This document shows, piece after piece, positions 24,665 through 33,712 of a DNA stretch of 64,000 nt; position 1 is the first letter of the stretch; the number at the start of each line of letters is the position of its first letter. Below the pieces are notes generated by a model. That model ran no database searches and had not been told where the DNA came from. It saw nothing but the letters and a program-made list of their open reading frames with translations. The stretch lies in NCBI RefSeq assembly GCF_039537265.1, contig NZ_BAABAE010000002.1, positions 62,001 through 126,000 on the forward strand, given 5' to 3'. The position numbers were made by a program, and so were the translations under genes. Origin of the DNA: Terrimesophilobacter bigeumensis (lineage in GTDB: Bacteria > Actinomycetota > Actinomycetes > Actinomycetales > Microbacteriaceae).

Positions 24665-25933
24665 ATGAACCGTCCGCTCACCGCCCTGTTCGCCGCCCTC
24701 GAGGCTCTCCTCGTCGTCGGTATCGGTATCGGCATCCCGCTCGTTCCGCTCACGTTCCTGTGGGCCTTCCAGTACGGGCTGCAACTCGACTGGACGGTGT
24801 TCTGGCGCGCCTCCGCAGACATCTGGATCCTCGGCCACGGCGGCGACGTTCTTCTGACCCTCGACCCGGTGACCGTGCTCCTCGTCGGGTTCGAGGGCGC
24901 AGGCAAGCCCTTCGTGGTCTCGATCGCCGCCCTCGGCTTCGCCCTGCTCACGGTGCTGCTGGCGATGCGCGCCGGCCGTCGCATCGCCGAGACACCGTTC
25001 GTCAGGTTCGGGACGGCCGTCGCCCTCGTCACGTTCGGGCTTCTCGCCCTCGGCATCGTGCTGAGCTCCCTGCACCGCTTCGCCCGCCCGTCCCTCTGGC
25101 AGGGGGCGCTCTTCCCCACGCTCGTGTTCGCGATCGGACTTTTCGTCGGCGTCGCCGTGACCCGGCACCGGCTCGAACGGATGCCCGCGATGGGAGGGGC
25201 GACGGGGAGGCAGGGGGGAGCTGCGACGCGGCCCGGCCGCATCCGAAGCCTGTGGCTCGACCAGCCGGTGGTGCAGCGCACGGTGCTCGCGCAGGGGCTG
25301 CGGGGAGGGGCCGCTGCGGTGACCGCCCTCGTCGCGGCGTCCGGCATCCTGCTCACGCTCATGATCGTGGTCAATTACGGGCAGGTCGTCGCGCTCTACG
25401 AGGGCATCCACGCTGGGGTGCTCGGCGGCATCGCGATCACACTGGGTCAGCTCGCGTTCCTGCCGAATCTCGTCATCTGGACCGCCTCCTGGCTCGTCGG
25501 CCCCGGCTTCGCTATCGGCACGGGGTCGTCGGTGGGTCCGCTCGGCACGAGCCTCGGCCCGCTGCCGGCGGTGCCGGTGTTCGGGGCGCTCCCCGCGGGC
25601 GATCTCGCGTTCGGTTTCCTGGGGCTGCTCGTCCCGGTCGTCGCGGGTTTCCTCGCCGGAGTCGCCGTACGGCCGGCGGTGTTGCGCGGCATCCGCAACA
25701 ACCCGCCTGGCGCGTCGCCCCTCGGGTCGCTCGTCGTGACCGGCATCGCGATCGGAGTCGTCGGCGGAGTCCTGCTGGGCCTCCTCGCCTGGGTCTCCGG
25801 TGGCGCGGCAGGCCCCGGGCGTCTCGCCGACGTCGGTCCGGATGCCCTGCTCGTCGGCCTGTTCGCCGCACTCGAATTCGGCGTACCCGCGATCATCGGG
25901 CTCCTGGCCGGTCGCCCACCGCGCAGCAGGTAG
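24665..25933 (+). CDS. DUF6350 family (PerM-like) polytopic membrane protein
   Basis: 422 residues with about eleven predicted membrane helices and few hydrophilic loops. Position between sucD and purN is the usual place of the actinobacterial DUF6350 family, of which mycobacterial PerM, a cell-division-linked integral membrane protein, is the best known member. The assignment is from topology and conserved position more than motif, so function is inferred weakly. Leaderless-type promoter. Confidence 0.7.
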   Translation: MNRPLTALFAALEALLVVGIGIGIPLVPLTFLWAFQYGLQLDWTVFWRASADIWILGHGGDVLLTLDPVTVLLVGFEGAGKPFVVSIAALGFALLTVLLAMRAGRRIAETPFVRFGTAVALVTFGLLALGIVLSSLHRFARPSLWQGALFPTLVFAIGLFVGVAVTRHRLERMPAMGGATGRQGGAATRPGRIRSLWLDQPVVQRTVLAQGLRGGAAAVTALVAASGILLTLMIVVNYGQVVALYEGIHAGVLGGIAITLGQLAFLPNLVIWTASWLVGPGFAIGTGSSVGPLGTSLGPLPAVPVFGALPAGDLAFGFLGLLVPVVAGFLAGVAVRPAVLRGIRNNPPGASPLGSLVVTGIAIGVVGGVLLGLLAWVSGGAAGPGRLADVGPDALLVGLFAALEFGVPAIIGLLAGRPPRSR

Positions 25934-25953
25934 GCCGCCCGCCCGTCAGCAAA

Positions 25954-25959
25954 TAGGCT
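25954..25959 (+). promoter_or_regulatory. -10 box of a leaderless promoter, purN
   Basis: TAGGCT ends 6 nt before the ATG at 25966. Confidence 0.6.
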
Positions 25960-25965
25960 GGGGGC

Positions 25966-26553
25966 ATGCTCTCCCTCGTCGTCCTGATCTCCGGGGGCGG
26001 GTCCAACCTGAGGTCGTTGCTCGACGCCTCGGATGACGCCGAGTTCCCCGCACGTGTCGTCGCGATCGGCGCCGACCGCGACGCGGACGGGTTCGCCCAC
26101 GCCGAAGCATTCGGCATCCCGACCTTCTCGGTCGCCTGGTCCAGCTATCCCGACCGCGACAGTTGGGGTGATGCCCTGCTCGAGCAGATCGAGGAGTGGC
26201 AACCGGATCTCGTCATCCTGAGCGGCTTCATGCGCCTCCTGCCGGAGCGCGTCGTCTCGGCGCTGAGTCCGCGCCTGCTCAACACTCATCCGGCCTATCT
26301 CCCCGAGTTCCCCGGTGCGCACGCGGTGCGGGACGCGCTCGCCGCGGGTGCGGGAGAGACGGGTGCCAGCATCATCGTCGTCGACAACGGGGTCGACAGC
26401 GGGCCGGTCATCGCCCAGGAGCGGGTGGCGATCCTGCCCCACGACACCGAGGACACCCTGCACGACCGCATCAAGATCGTCGAACGGCGCCTGCTCGTGC
26501 AGGCCGTGCTCGACATCGCCAACGGAGACATCGACCTCGAGGAGTTCGCATGA
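25966..26553 (+). CDS. purN: Phosphoribosylglycinamide formyltransferase
   Basis: 195 residues, GAR transformylase: transfers formyl from 10-formyl-THF to GAR in purine synthesis. N-terminal SGGGSNLRSLL, active-site region LSGFMRLLPE, NTHPAYLPEFPGAHAVRDAL with the catalytic His, and VDSGPVIAQ. Normal length. Forms an operon with purH: the stop overlaps the purH start by 4 nt. Confidence 0.96.
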   Translation: MLSLVVLISGGGSNLRSLLDASDDAEFPARVVAIGADRDADGFAHAEAFGIPTFSVAWSSYPDRDSWGDALLEQIEEWQPDLVILSGFMRLLPERVVSALSPRLLNTHPAYLPEFPGAHAVRDALAAGAGETGASIIVVDNGVDSGPVIAQERVAILPHDTEDTLHDRIKIVERRLLVQAVLDIANGDIDLEEFA

Positions 26554-28271
26554 GCGCCACCACCCCGCCCGGCCACCAGGCCGACTCCGCGAGCCCGGCC
26601 GCGCGCGACGTCATCCCGATCCGCCGCGCGCTCGTGTCGGTGAGCGACAAGACCGGGCTGCTCGACCTCGCAGCAGCGCTCGCCGCCGCCGGGGTGGAGA
26701 TCGTCTCGACGGGGTCGACGGCGAAGCAGATCGCGGCGGCCGGGCATCCGGTCACCGAGGTGAGCACGGTCACCGGGTTCCCGGAGTCGCTCGACGGCCG
26801 GGTCAAGACCTTGCACCCTGCCGTGCATGCCGGCATCCTCGCCGACCTGCGCCTCGCGACGCATGAGGCAGAGCTCGCGGCGCTGGAGATCGCGCCCTTC
26901 GAGCTCGTCGTCGTGAACCTCTACCCCTTCGTCGAGACGGTCGCGAGCGGCGCGGCCCCGGATGCCGTGATCGAGCAGATCGACATCGGCGGCCCGGCGA
27001 TGGTGCGCTCGGCCGCCAAGAACCACGCGAACGTGGCGATCGCCGTGTCGCCGGAGAGCTACCCGCAGCTGAAGAAGGCGCTCACCCTCGGCGGGACGAC
27101 GCTCGCCCAGCGGCAGCGCCTGGCCGGTGAAGCGTTCGCGCACACCGCCGCCTACGACACCGCCGTCGCCGAGTACTTCGCCGCCAACGTCGGCCTGCGT
27201 GCGGATCGCGCCGCCGTGCCTTCGTCCTCGTCCCAAATGAAGGCAACTCCGCAACCCTCTGCCGGTAAGTCGGGGGTACTGAGTGCCGCCAATGCGGAAA
27301 TGCCTTCATTTGGGACAGGGCCAGAGACAGCAGAGGTTGGCGGGGTGCTGGCGCTCGAGTACCGCGATCCGACGCCACTGCGGTATGGCGAGAACTCGCA
27401 CCAGGCCGCGACGCTCTACCGTGCAGCAGACGGCCGCGGCATCGCGCAGGCCGAGCAACTGCACGGCAAGGAGATGTCGTACAACAACTATGTGGACGCG
27501 GATGCCGCCCTGCGCGCCGCCTACGACTTCGCCGAGCCCGCCGTGGCGATCATCAAACACGCGAACCCCTGCGGTATCGCGGTCGGCCCTGACATCGCCA
27601 CCGCGCATCGCCGTGCCCACGAGTGCGACCCGGTCTCCGCCTACGGAGGGGTCATCGCCGCCAACCGCACGATCGATCTCGCCGCGGCCGAGTCGATCAA
27701 GGACATTTTCACCGAAGTCATCGTCGCCCCCGGCTTCACGCCGGAGGCGCTCGCGGTGCTCGAGGCGAAGAAGAACCTGCGCCTGCTGAAACTGCCGACC
27801 GACTATGCGCGGGAAGGCCTCGAGCTCCGGCAGCTCTCCGGCGGCATGCTCGCCCAGGTGCCCGACACCCACTTCGCCGCCTTCGATGACTGGACTCTCG
27901 TCTCGGGCGCCCAGGCGGACGCCGCCACACGCGCCGACCTCGAGTTCGCCTGGCGGGCCGTGCGCGCCGTGAAGTCGAACGCGATCCTGCTCGCGCATGC
28001 CGGGGCATCCGTCGGCGTCGGCATGGGCCAGGTCAACCGGGTCGACTCCTGCCGGCTCGCGGTCGACCGCGCCGGGGCGAGGGCTCGGGGCAGCGTCGCG
28101 GCATCCGACGCCTTCTTCCCGTTCGCCGACGGACTGCAACTGCTGCTGGATGCCGGGGTCACCGCCGTCGTGCAGCCGGGCGGCTCGGTGCGGGACACGG
28201 AGGTCGTCGACGCCGCGAAAGACGCCGGAGTCACCATGTATTTCAGCGGCGAACGGCACTTCTTCCACTGA
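26550..28271 (+). CDS. purH: Bifunctional AICAR formyltransferase/IMP cyclohydrolase with a repeat-encoded insert
   Basis: 573 residues, the last two steps of IMP synthesis. N-terminal IMP cyclohydrolase/MGS-like domain: RALVSVSDKTGLLDLA, STGSTAKQI, GRVKTLHPAVHAGIL, VVNLYPF. C-terminal AICAR transformylase: LRYGENSHQ near residue 272, IIKHANPCGIA, VKSNAILLA, ending GERHFFH. It is longer than the usual 520-535 residues because residues 227-256 are encoded by a copy of the 86-bp palindromic repeat, in frame, in the linker between the two domains. All catalytic motifs on both sides are intact, so the enzyme is presumably functional. Overlaps purN by 4 nt. Confidence 0.95.
   Translation: MSATTPPGHQADSASPAARDVIPIRRALVSVSDKTGLLDLAAALAAAGVEIVSTGSTAKQIAAAGHPVTEVSTVTGFPESLDGRVKTLHPAVHAGILADLRLATHEAELAALEIAPFELVVVNLYPFVETVASGAAPDAVIEQIDIGGPAMVRSAAKNHANVAIAVSPESYPQLKKALTLGGTTLAQRQRLAGEAFAHTAAYDTAVAEYFAANVGLRADRAAVPSSSSQMKATPQPSAGKSGVLSAANAEMPSFGTGPETAEVGGVLALEYRDPTPLRYGENSHQAATLYRAADGRGIAQAEQLHGKEMSYNNYVDADAALRAAYDFAEPAVAIIKHANPCGIAVGPDIATAHRRAHECDPVSAYGGVIAANRTIDLAAAESIKDIFTEVIVAPGFTPEALAVLEAKKNLRLLKLPTDYAREGLELRQLSGGMLAQVPDTHFAAFDDWTLVSGAQADAATRADLEFAWRAVRAVKSNAILLAHAGASVGVGMGQVNRVDSCRLAVDRAGARARGSVAASDAFFPFADGLQLLLDAGVTAVVQPGGSVRDTEVVDAAKDAGVTMYFSGERHFFH
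27230..27316. repeat. Palindromic repeat, copy D, inside purH (87 bp)
   Basis: Perfect 16-bp ends and a 55-bp core (one base longer than the other copies), so the unit is 87 bp, exactly 29 codons. It encodes SQMKATPQPS through MPSFGT in the purH frame. Core positions 25-30 are TCGGGG. Confidence 0.95.
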
Positions 28272-28324
28272 GCCGGTAGGGCCGAGCCGGCAAGACCGGT
28301 TCACCAGGCGGTGCCGCTATCCAA

Positions 28325-28330
28325 TAGTCT
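28325..28330 (+). promoter_or_regulatory. -10 box of a leaderless promoter, dimethylargininase-like gene
   Basis: TAGTCT ends 6 nt before the ATG at 28337. Confidence 0.55.
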
Positions 28331-28336
28331 CGCAGC

Positions 28337-29566
28337 ATGACATCTTCCACCGGTTCTCCCGCCATGATCCGCCGGATTGCCGGGGCGATCGGTGCCGCAT
28401 TCGTCTCTGCCCTCGTGGCCCACCTCGCGACCGTTCTCGTGTTCTTCACGGCGAGTGGGGCGGATGCGACCTCGTTCAGCCAACTGGGCGACTACTTCCT
28501 CCCCTCCGCCCTCCTGCTGTTCCTGCTGATCGCGGTCGTCGCCGGGTTCGACGGGCTCCGCCGCTGGTACGCCGCGATCCCTCTCAGCATCCTCGCAGCG
28601 GTGCTGGCCGGGCTCTTCGGCAGTCTCATCACGGTCATCAACGGCGGTTCGACGCTGGATGGAGCGGCGATCGCCTTCGTGTTCGGCACGCTCGTCGGCC
28701 CCAAACTCGTCTTCGTGATCGCGGCGGTCGTCGCCACGGCCACCGTCGGTCGCCGGCTGTGGAGTCTCGTGACCGGCTCGAAGCTCGACGTCCCCCCTGC
28801 GCGCGACCGCCGCATCGCCCTCGTGCGGCTGCCCGCCGCGAACCTTGCGGAGGGCCAGGTCACGCACATCGCGCGTTCGGTCGTCGACGCCGAGAAGGCG
28901 GACGAGCAGTGGGACAACTATGTGGCGGCCCTCATCGAGCACGGCTGGGACACCATCGAGGTCCCGGTCGCAGCCGAGGCACCCGACTCGGTGTTCGTCG
29001 AGGACACCGTGGTCATCTTCGGCGACACGGCGGTCATCACGAGTCCGGGCCATGAGACCCGGCGCGGCGAGACGGCCGGCGTCGAGGACACCGTGCGCGA
29101 GTTGGGCCTGCGCATCGCCCGCATCGACCTGCCCGGCACCCTCGACGGGGGCGACGTGCTCAAGGTCGGCAGGACCGTCTACGTGGGGCGGGGAGGGCGT
29201 ACGAATGCCGACGGCATCCGGCAGCTGCGGGCGATAGTCGCACCGCTCGGCTACACGGTGATCGCTGTGCCGGTCACGAAGGTGCTGCACCTGAAGAGCG
29301 GCGTGACCGCGCTGCCCGACGGAACCGTCATCGGCTACCCGCCGCTCGTCGACAACCCTGAGCTGTTCGACAGGTTCCTCGGCGTTCCGGAGGAGACCGG
29401 GGTGGCTGTCGTCGTGCTCGACGACGACACGGTGCTCATGGCGGAGTCCGCGCCGAAGAGCGCCGCGCTCATCAGCGACCTGGGCTACACGGTCGTGACG
29501 GTGGATATCAGCGAGTTCGAGAAGCTCGAAGGCTGCGTGACCTGCCTGTCCGTTCGCATCCGTTAG
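28337..29566 (+). CDS. Dimethylargininase-like amidinotransferase fused to an N-terminal membrane domain
   Basis: 409 residues. Residues 1-145 hold four predicted membrane helices (about 16-38, 48-70, 74-94 and 108-135). The C-terminal 265 residues are a complete DDAH-type guanidino hydrolase: AEGQVTHI, SVFVEDTVVIFGD, TSPGHETRRGE, LDGGDVLKVGRTVYVG, catalytic His in LHLKSGVTAL, and catalytic Cys in LEGCVTCLSVRIR. DDAH converts methylated arginine or related compounds to citrulline and an amine. DDAHs are normally soluble (about 255 residues), so the membrane fusion is the odd feature; the reading frame is continuous with no sign of an internal start. The catalytic domain would face the cytosol if the helix number is even. 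Confidence 0.85.
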   Translation: MTSSTGSPAMIRRIAGAIGAAFVSALVAHLATVLVFFTASGADATSFSQLGDYFLPSALLLFLLIAVVAGFDGLRRWYAAIPLSILAAVLAGLFGSLITVINGGSTLDGAAIAFVFGTLVGPKLVFVIAAVVATATVGRRLWSLVTGSKLDVPPARDRRIALVRLPAANLAEGQVTHIARSVVDAEKADEQWDNYVAALIEHGWDTIEVPVAAEAPDSVFVEDTVVIFGDTAVITSPGHETRRGETAGVEDTVRELGLRIARIDLPGTLDGGDVLKVGRTVYVGRGGRTNADGIRQLRAIVAPLGYTVIAVPVTKVLHLKSGVTALPDGTVIGYPPLVDNPELFDRFLGVPEETGVAVVVLDDDTVLMAESAPKSAALISDLGYTVVTVDISEFEKLEGCVTCLSVRIR

Positions 29567-29614
29567 GACGCATCCGCCGGCCGGTGTCGGAGAGACCCGA
29601 GCCCGGTCGGCCGG

Positions 29615-30232
29615 TCAGCTGCCGGTGGGTGCCGCCTGCTCCGGCCGGTTGGCGCGCCAGGTGCGGAGCCCGGCGACGATCGATGCGGCGATGACGATAC
29701 CGGCGACCACATAGGCGACGCTCTTCACGCCGGGAATGGATGCCGTATAGAAGCCGATGAGCGAGAGGCCGACTCCCCAGGCCAGGGCGCCGACGATGTT
29801 GCTGCTCAGGAACTTGTAGTAGTTCATCCGTCCGACGCCGGCGATGACCGGAATGAACACGCGCCCCCAGGGCACGAAGCGGGCGACCACGATCGACCAC
29901 CATCCGTAACGCTCGTAGAAGGTCTCCGCGACCCGGATGGCTTTGCGGGTGCGTCGCCCGCCGTGACGGTCCAGGTAGCCGCGTCCGTAGTGGCGACCGA
30001 GGAGGAATCCGACCTGATCCCCGAGGAAGGCGGCGATGCCGACGCCGATGGCCAGGACGACGATGTTCAGGCTTGCGGAGGAGGCGGTGATGAGTCCCGC
30101 TGCGAACAGCAGGGAGTCGCCGGTGATGAAGGGGATGAACAGCCCGAGGAACACGGCGGTGCCGGCGAAGACGAGCGCCCAGACGATGACGTAGAAGAGG
30201 ATGGGACCGAGGTGGACGAGGAGGTCGTTCAT
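29615..30232 (-). CDS. DedA family membrane protein
   Basis: 205 residues, DedA/SNARE-associated fold: conserved FLGDQVGFLLGRHYGRG, then FYERYGWWSIVVARFVPWGR with the membrane-embedded Arg and FIPVIAGVGRMNYYKF, followed by two C-terminal helices. DedA proteins act as lipid (undecaprenyl phosphate) transporters in several bacteria; the exact substrate is not readable. ATG at 30232 starts the typical N-terminus; an ATG 30 bp upstream in the same frame is possible. Confidence 0.88.
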   Translation of the reverse strand: MNDLLVHLGPILFYVIVWALVFAGTAVFLGLFIPFITGDSLLFAAGLITASSASLNIVVLAIGVGIAAFLGDQVGFLLGRHYGRGYLDRHGGRRTRKAIRVAETFYERYGWWSIVVARFVPWGRVFIPVIAGVGRMNYYKFLSSNIVGALAWGVGLSLIGFYTASIPGVKSVAYVVAGIVIAASIVAGLRTWRANRPEQAAPTGS

Positions 30233-30410
30233 CTCGTCGCCGAGCGTCGCTGTGCGCAGCATGGTCAACGTGCCCGCTCGAGCAGGGCAGGGGCAGAGTG
30301 CACGGGAATCCATCCTGACGGTTGGTAAGGCGATCCTAACTTCAATCGTTCGATCCCGCCACCGCCCAGCACCGACCCCGGCTACCCGGTCGGCGGACTT
30401 TCCCGGCGGG

Positions 30411-30659
30411 TCAGACTTCGACGGCGAGCTCGTGCACCTCGTCCGCCGGATGCCCGGCCCTCTCGTGGATGCGCCTGACCGCCTCCTTGGACGGTCCCGT
30501 CGACAGGCAGAACACCTTGCCCGACTCCGGATCGAGCCAGGCCTTCTCGAAGTGCACTCCCTCCTCCGCCTCGATCGCCAGGTCGGCTGCGTGCGCCTCG
30601 GAGAGCTGCTCCGCGGTGACGCCCAAGAATCCATCGTGTACATCCATGAACCGGGCCAT
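30411..30659 (-). CDS. Small SCO4226-like (nickel-binding/DUF4242-type) protein
   Basis: 82 residues with the ferredoxin-like pattern of the SCO4226/DUF4242 group: MARFMDVHDGFLGVTAEQL, a helix, then EEGVHFEKAWLDPESGKVFCL and SKEAVRRIHERAGHPADEV. SCO4226 of Streptomyces binds nickel; the metal here is not known. AAAGGAG 7 nt before ATG supports the start; the longer open frame upstream is translation of the 15-bp tandem repeats. Divergent from the LAL regulator. Confidence 0.82.
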   Translation of the reverse strand: MARFMDVHDGFLGVTAEQLSEAHAADLAIEAEEGVHFEKAWLDPESGKVFCLSTGPSKEAVRRIHERAGHPADEVHELAVEV

Positions 30660-30735
30660 TGCCAGCTCCTTTCGTTTGGTGACTCCAGCGTGCGGCACCG
30701 CGGCACGGTGCGCATCGGTCATCCGACCGATGAAG

Positions 30736-30817
30736 CCGAACCCGACCAAGCCGAACCCGACCAAGCCGAACCCGACCAAGCCGAACCCGACCAAGCCGAA
30801 CCCGACCAAGCCGAACC
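30736..30817. repeat. 15-bp tandem repeat in a divergent promoter region
   Basis: Five perfect copies of CCGAACCCGACCAAG (30736-30810) and a partial sixth (30811-30817). They lie between the SCO4226-like gene (start 30659) and the -10 box of the LAL regulator (30851). Perfect copies suggest recent slippage or expansion. Confidence 0.95.
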
Positions 30818-30850
30818 GGATGATCCGCCGTCGCAGGAATACCCCGCCCC

Positions 30851-30856
30851 TAGAAT
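30851..30856 (+). promoter_or_regulatory. -10 box of a leaderless promoter, LAL regulator
   Basis: TAGAAT ends 6 nt before the ATG at 30863. The tandem repeats end 33 bp upstream, so copy number could change the region just upstream of the -35. Confidence 0.55.
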
Positions 30857-30862
30857 GACGGC

Positions 30863-33712
30863 ATGCTCCCGCAGGACCCTCCGTCGAGGCGGCTCACGAG
30901 GCTCTGCCCGATCCTGATCGGGAGGGATGACCTGCTCTCGCTCGCGATGCGGCGGTGGAGCAGTGCCGAGGAGGGCTCCGGCCAGCTGTTGCTGCTTGCC
31001 GGGGAGGCGGGCGCCGGCAAGTCCCGACTGCTCGCCGAGTTCGAGGAGCGAGTCGGCGGCCGTGCCCGCGTGTTCTCCACCACGGCCTTCCCCCGCGACG
31101 CGGAGTCGGCGGGCGGGGTGTTCCTCGACCTGGTCGCTGCGCTGCGCCGGGCCGGTGCCACTGGGTTCGCTGCGCGACTGCGGAAGGCGCTCCACGAGAT
31201 CGGGGACTCCAAGCCTGCGTCACGCCGGACGCTCGTCGCCGAACTCTGCGAGGTTCTCGTCGACCTGGTCGAGGGCGGTGCACCGGTACTCCTGATAATC
31301 GAGGACCTTCACTGGGTGGACGAGTTGAGCCTGGAGGTGCTCGGACGACTCGCGGTCGCTGCGCGCTCGACATCCCTGCTGCTCGTGGGGAGCTACCGCA
31401 GCGATGAGTTGTATCCCCGATCCCCCCTCCGGCTGTGGCGATCGCGACTCGTCGGCCAACGACTCGCGGAGGAGGTGCGCCTGCAGCGCCTGGATGCGGC
31501 CGACACGGCCGAGATGGCGGCAGCGATCACCGGCCGCCTGCCGTCGTCGACGTTCATCGACGCGTTATTCGATCGTAGCGATGGCATCCCGTTGCATATC
31601 GAAGAGCTCATCACCGGGGGGACCGCGGCCGGCGTTCCCGACACCGTCGCCGAGGCCATGCTCGCGAGGCTCGAGGCGCTGACCCCCCAAACCCGGTCGA
31701 CGGTCACCGCGGCGGCTGTGATCGGTCGGTCCTTCGACATCGATCTCCTGGCGGCGGTCACCTCCGAGTCGCCCGATGCAGTGGATGCCGCGCTGCTCGA
31801 GCTGGCGGAGCGCCAACTCGTCCTCCCGAGGGCGGACGGCGTGAGCTTCGACTTCCGTCACGCGCTTATCCGGGATGCCATCTACGAGTCGATCCCGCCG
31901 AACCGGCGTCGCGCCCTGCACGCTGCGGTCGCCGCAGCGGCTTTGGCCGCCGGGTTCCGGGACTCGTTCCTCTCCGATCAGTTCGAGCGCGCGGGACAGA
32001 AGGGCGACGCGTATAGATCCGCTTGTGCGGCAGCGGTCGCCGCCGTGCACCTGTCGGCGCATCGCGAGGCGACCGAGCTGTATCGACGGGCGCAGCGCGT
32101 GATGCCCACCGGCATCCCGCTCCGGGAGCGTGCGGAGCTGCATGCAGCGGTCGCGGCCGAACTCGCGGCGACCGACGACAACGAGGGCGCGGAGGGGGAG
32201 TACGCGCTTGCGGTCGACCTGTATCGTCGGCTGGGCGATGAGGTGGAGGCGGCCGGCCTGGTTCCGGGACTCATGGCGGTACGGCATCTGTTCGGGGCGG
32301 ACCTCGATGCGCGGGTCGCTCTCGCCCGGGACGCCCTGTCGAGGCTCAGCCGCCTCGCCGGCGGAGGCCCGGATCTCATCCGCGCCCGGCTGCTCGCCGC
32401 ACTGGCGGCCGCCTACATGCTCGACCGCCGCCTGGACGAGTCGATCGATCTCGCCAGGCAGGCCGCACGTGTCGTCCCGGAATCGGCGATCGAGGAACGG
32501 GTGAACATCGACGCGACCCTCGGCTCCGTCCTGGTGTTCGCCGGCCAGCCGGCCGATGGCTGGAAGACGCTGGAGCGATCCATCGTCGTCGGCGAGGAGG
32601 CCAGGGCGGAGGCGGAGACGGCGCGGGCCTACCGGATGATCGGATCGAGCACCTCGGTGCTCGTCGAGTACGACCGCGGCGAGGCGTGGCTGCCGAAGGG
32701 CCTCTCCTATACCGCTCGTACCGAGCGTTGGAACGACCACCACTATCTCGCGGCGCACCTCGCGCACCTGCACTGGGCGACCGGTGACTGGACAGCCGCA
32801 GAGCTCGGTGCGCAGCAGGCACTGGCCGACGGGCGGGGCGGTATCACGACCCGGGTCACGGCGCTCCACGTCCTGGGCTATCTCGCGCTCGGCCGCGACC
32901 AGGCCGAGCGCGCGAGAACGTACCTCGAGGAGGCCAGGGAGATCGGCGAGCGGATGCGTGAGCTGCAGCGCCTCTCGCCCGCCCTCTGGGGTCTGGCGGA
33001 GCTCGCCATGCTCGAGGGGAACCCGGGGTCCGCCGTCGAGTTGTGCGAACTCGGTTATGACGGCTCCGCCGAGGTGTCCGACGCCGCCTACCTGTTCCCC
33101 TTCCTTCTGACGGGCGTGCGGGCTCTACTCGAACTTCGGGATCGAAAGGGGGCGGGGGAGTGGGTGCTGCGGTGCGGCGAACTGTTGCGGCTGCGCGGCA
33201 TCCCGGGCACCCTGCCCGCCCTCGATCATGCGGATGGACTGCTCGAACTCGCCACCGGCAGTACAGGATCGGCACGGGTACTGCTGGAGAGCGCCGACGC
33301 CGGCTGGCGTCGCCATCGGCGGTTCTGGGAAGGCACCTGGGTTCTTGCCGACCTCGCACGGTGCGCGAAGCGATCGCGTCGTCCGGCGGATGCGGTCTCC
33401 CTCGTGGCACGGCTGCGTGCGGCCACCGATGCAGCGGGGGCGCGGGCGCTCGATCGAATCGTGGATGATGTCGGAACCGCTCCGTCGGGGCCTCCCGCGG
33501 GGCCCCTGACCGCCCGGGAGCTCGACGTCGCCGTGCTCGTGGCCTCGGGATCGACCAACCGCGAGATCGCGACGGCCCTGGACATTGCGCCGAAGACAGC
33601 GGCGGCGCACATTGAGCACATCCTCGCCAAGCTCGGGGCGGCCCGCAGATCCGAGATCGCTGCGTGGGCGGCGCGGGAGTTGCATCCGGGGAACCAGAGG
33701 CATAGCCTGTAA
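30863..33712 (+). CDS. LAL-type LuxR family transcriptional regulator with AAA ATPase
   Basis: 949 residues. N-terminal AAA/STAND ATPase: Walker A GEAGAGKSR near residue 47, Walker B VLLIIEDLHWVDE near 145. A long alpha-helical TPR-like middle (about 350-850) may bind an inducer. C-terminal LuxR HTH (about 885-940): LTARELDVAVLVASGSTNREIATALDIAPKTAAAHIEHIL. This is the architecture of large ATP-binding LuxR (LAL) regulators such as MalT. The target is unknown; neighbours are an ABC exporter downstream and a small metal-binding-type protein upstream. Confidence 0.92.
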   Translation: MLPQDPPSRRLTRLCPILIGRDDLLSLAMRRWSSAEEGSGQLLLLAGEAGAGKSRLLAEFEERVGGRARVFSTTAFPRDAESAGGVFLDLVAALRRAGATGFAARLRKALHEIGDSKPASRRTLVAELCEVLVDLVEGGAPVLLIIEDLHWVDELSLEVLGRLAVAARSTSLLLVGSYRSDELYPRSPLRLWRSRLVGQRLAEEVRLQRLDAADTAEMAAAITGRLPSSTFIDALFDRSDGIPLHIEELITGGTAAGVPDTVAEAMLARLEALTPQTRSTVTAAAVIGRSFDIDLLAAVTSESPDAVDAALLELAERQLVLPRADGVSFDFRHALIRDAIYESIPPNRRRALHAAVAAAALAAGFRDSFLSDQFERAGQKGDAYRSACAAAVAAVHLSAHREATELYRRAQRVMPTGIPLRERAELHAAVAAELAATDDNEGAEGEYALAVDLYRRLGDEVEAAGLVPGLMAVRHLFGADLDARVALARDALSRLSRLAGGGPDLIRARLLAALAAAYMLDRRLDESIDLARQAARVVPESAIEERVNIDATLGSVLVFAGQPADGWKTLERSIVVGEEARAEAETARAYRMIGSSTSVLVEYDRGEAWLPKGLSYTARTERWNDHHYLAAHLAHLHWATGDWTAAELGAQQALADGRGGITTRVTALHVLGYLALGRDQAERARTYLEEAREIGERMRELQRLSPALWGLAELAMLEGNPGSAVELCELGYDGSAEVSDAAYLFPFLLTGVRALLELRDRKGAGEWVLRCGELLRLRGIPGTLPALDHADGLLELATGSTGSARVLLESADAGWRRHRRFWEGTWVLADLARCAKRSRRPADAVSLVARLRAATDAAGARALDRIVDDVGTAPSGPPAGPLTARELDVAVLVASGSTNREIATALDIAPKTAAAHIEHILAKLGAARRSEIAAWAARELHPGNQRHSL

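Noticed and set aside
30660..30809. Longer N-terminus of the SCO4226-like protein (GFGLV repeats)
   Set aside because: It is translation of the 15-bp tandem repeats; AAAGGAG is placed properly for the ATG at 30659.
30736..30817. CRISPR array
   Set aside because: 15-bp units directly adjacent without spacers, so a tandem repeat. No other array-like pattern seen.
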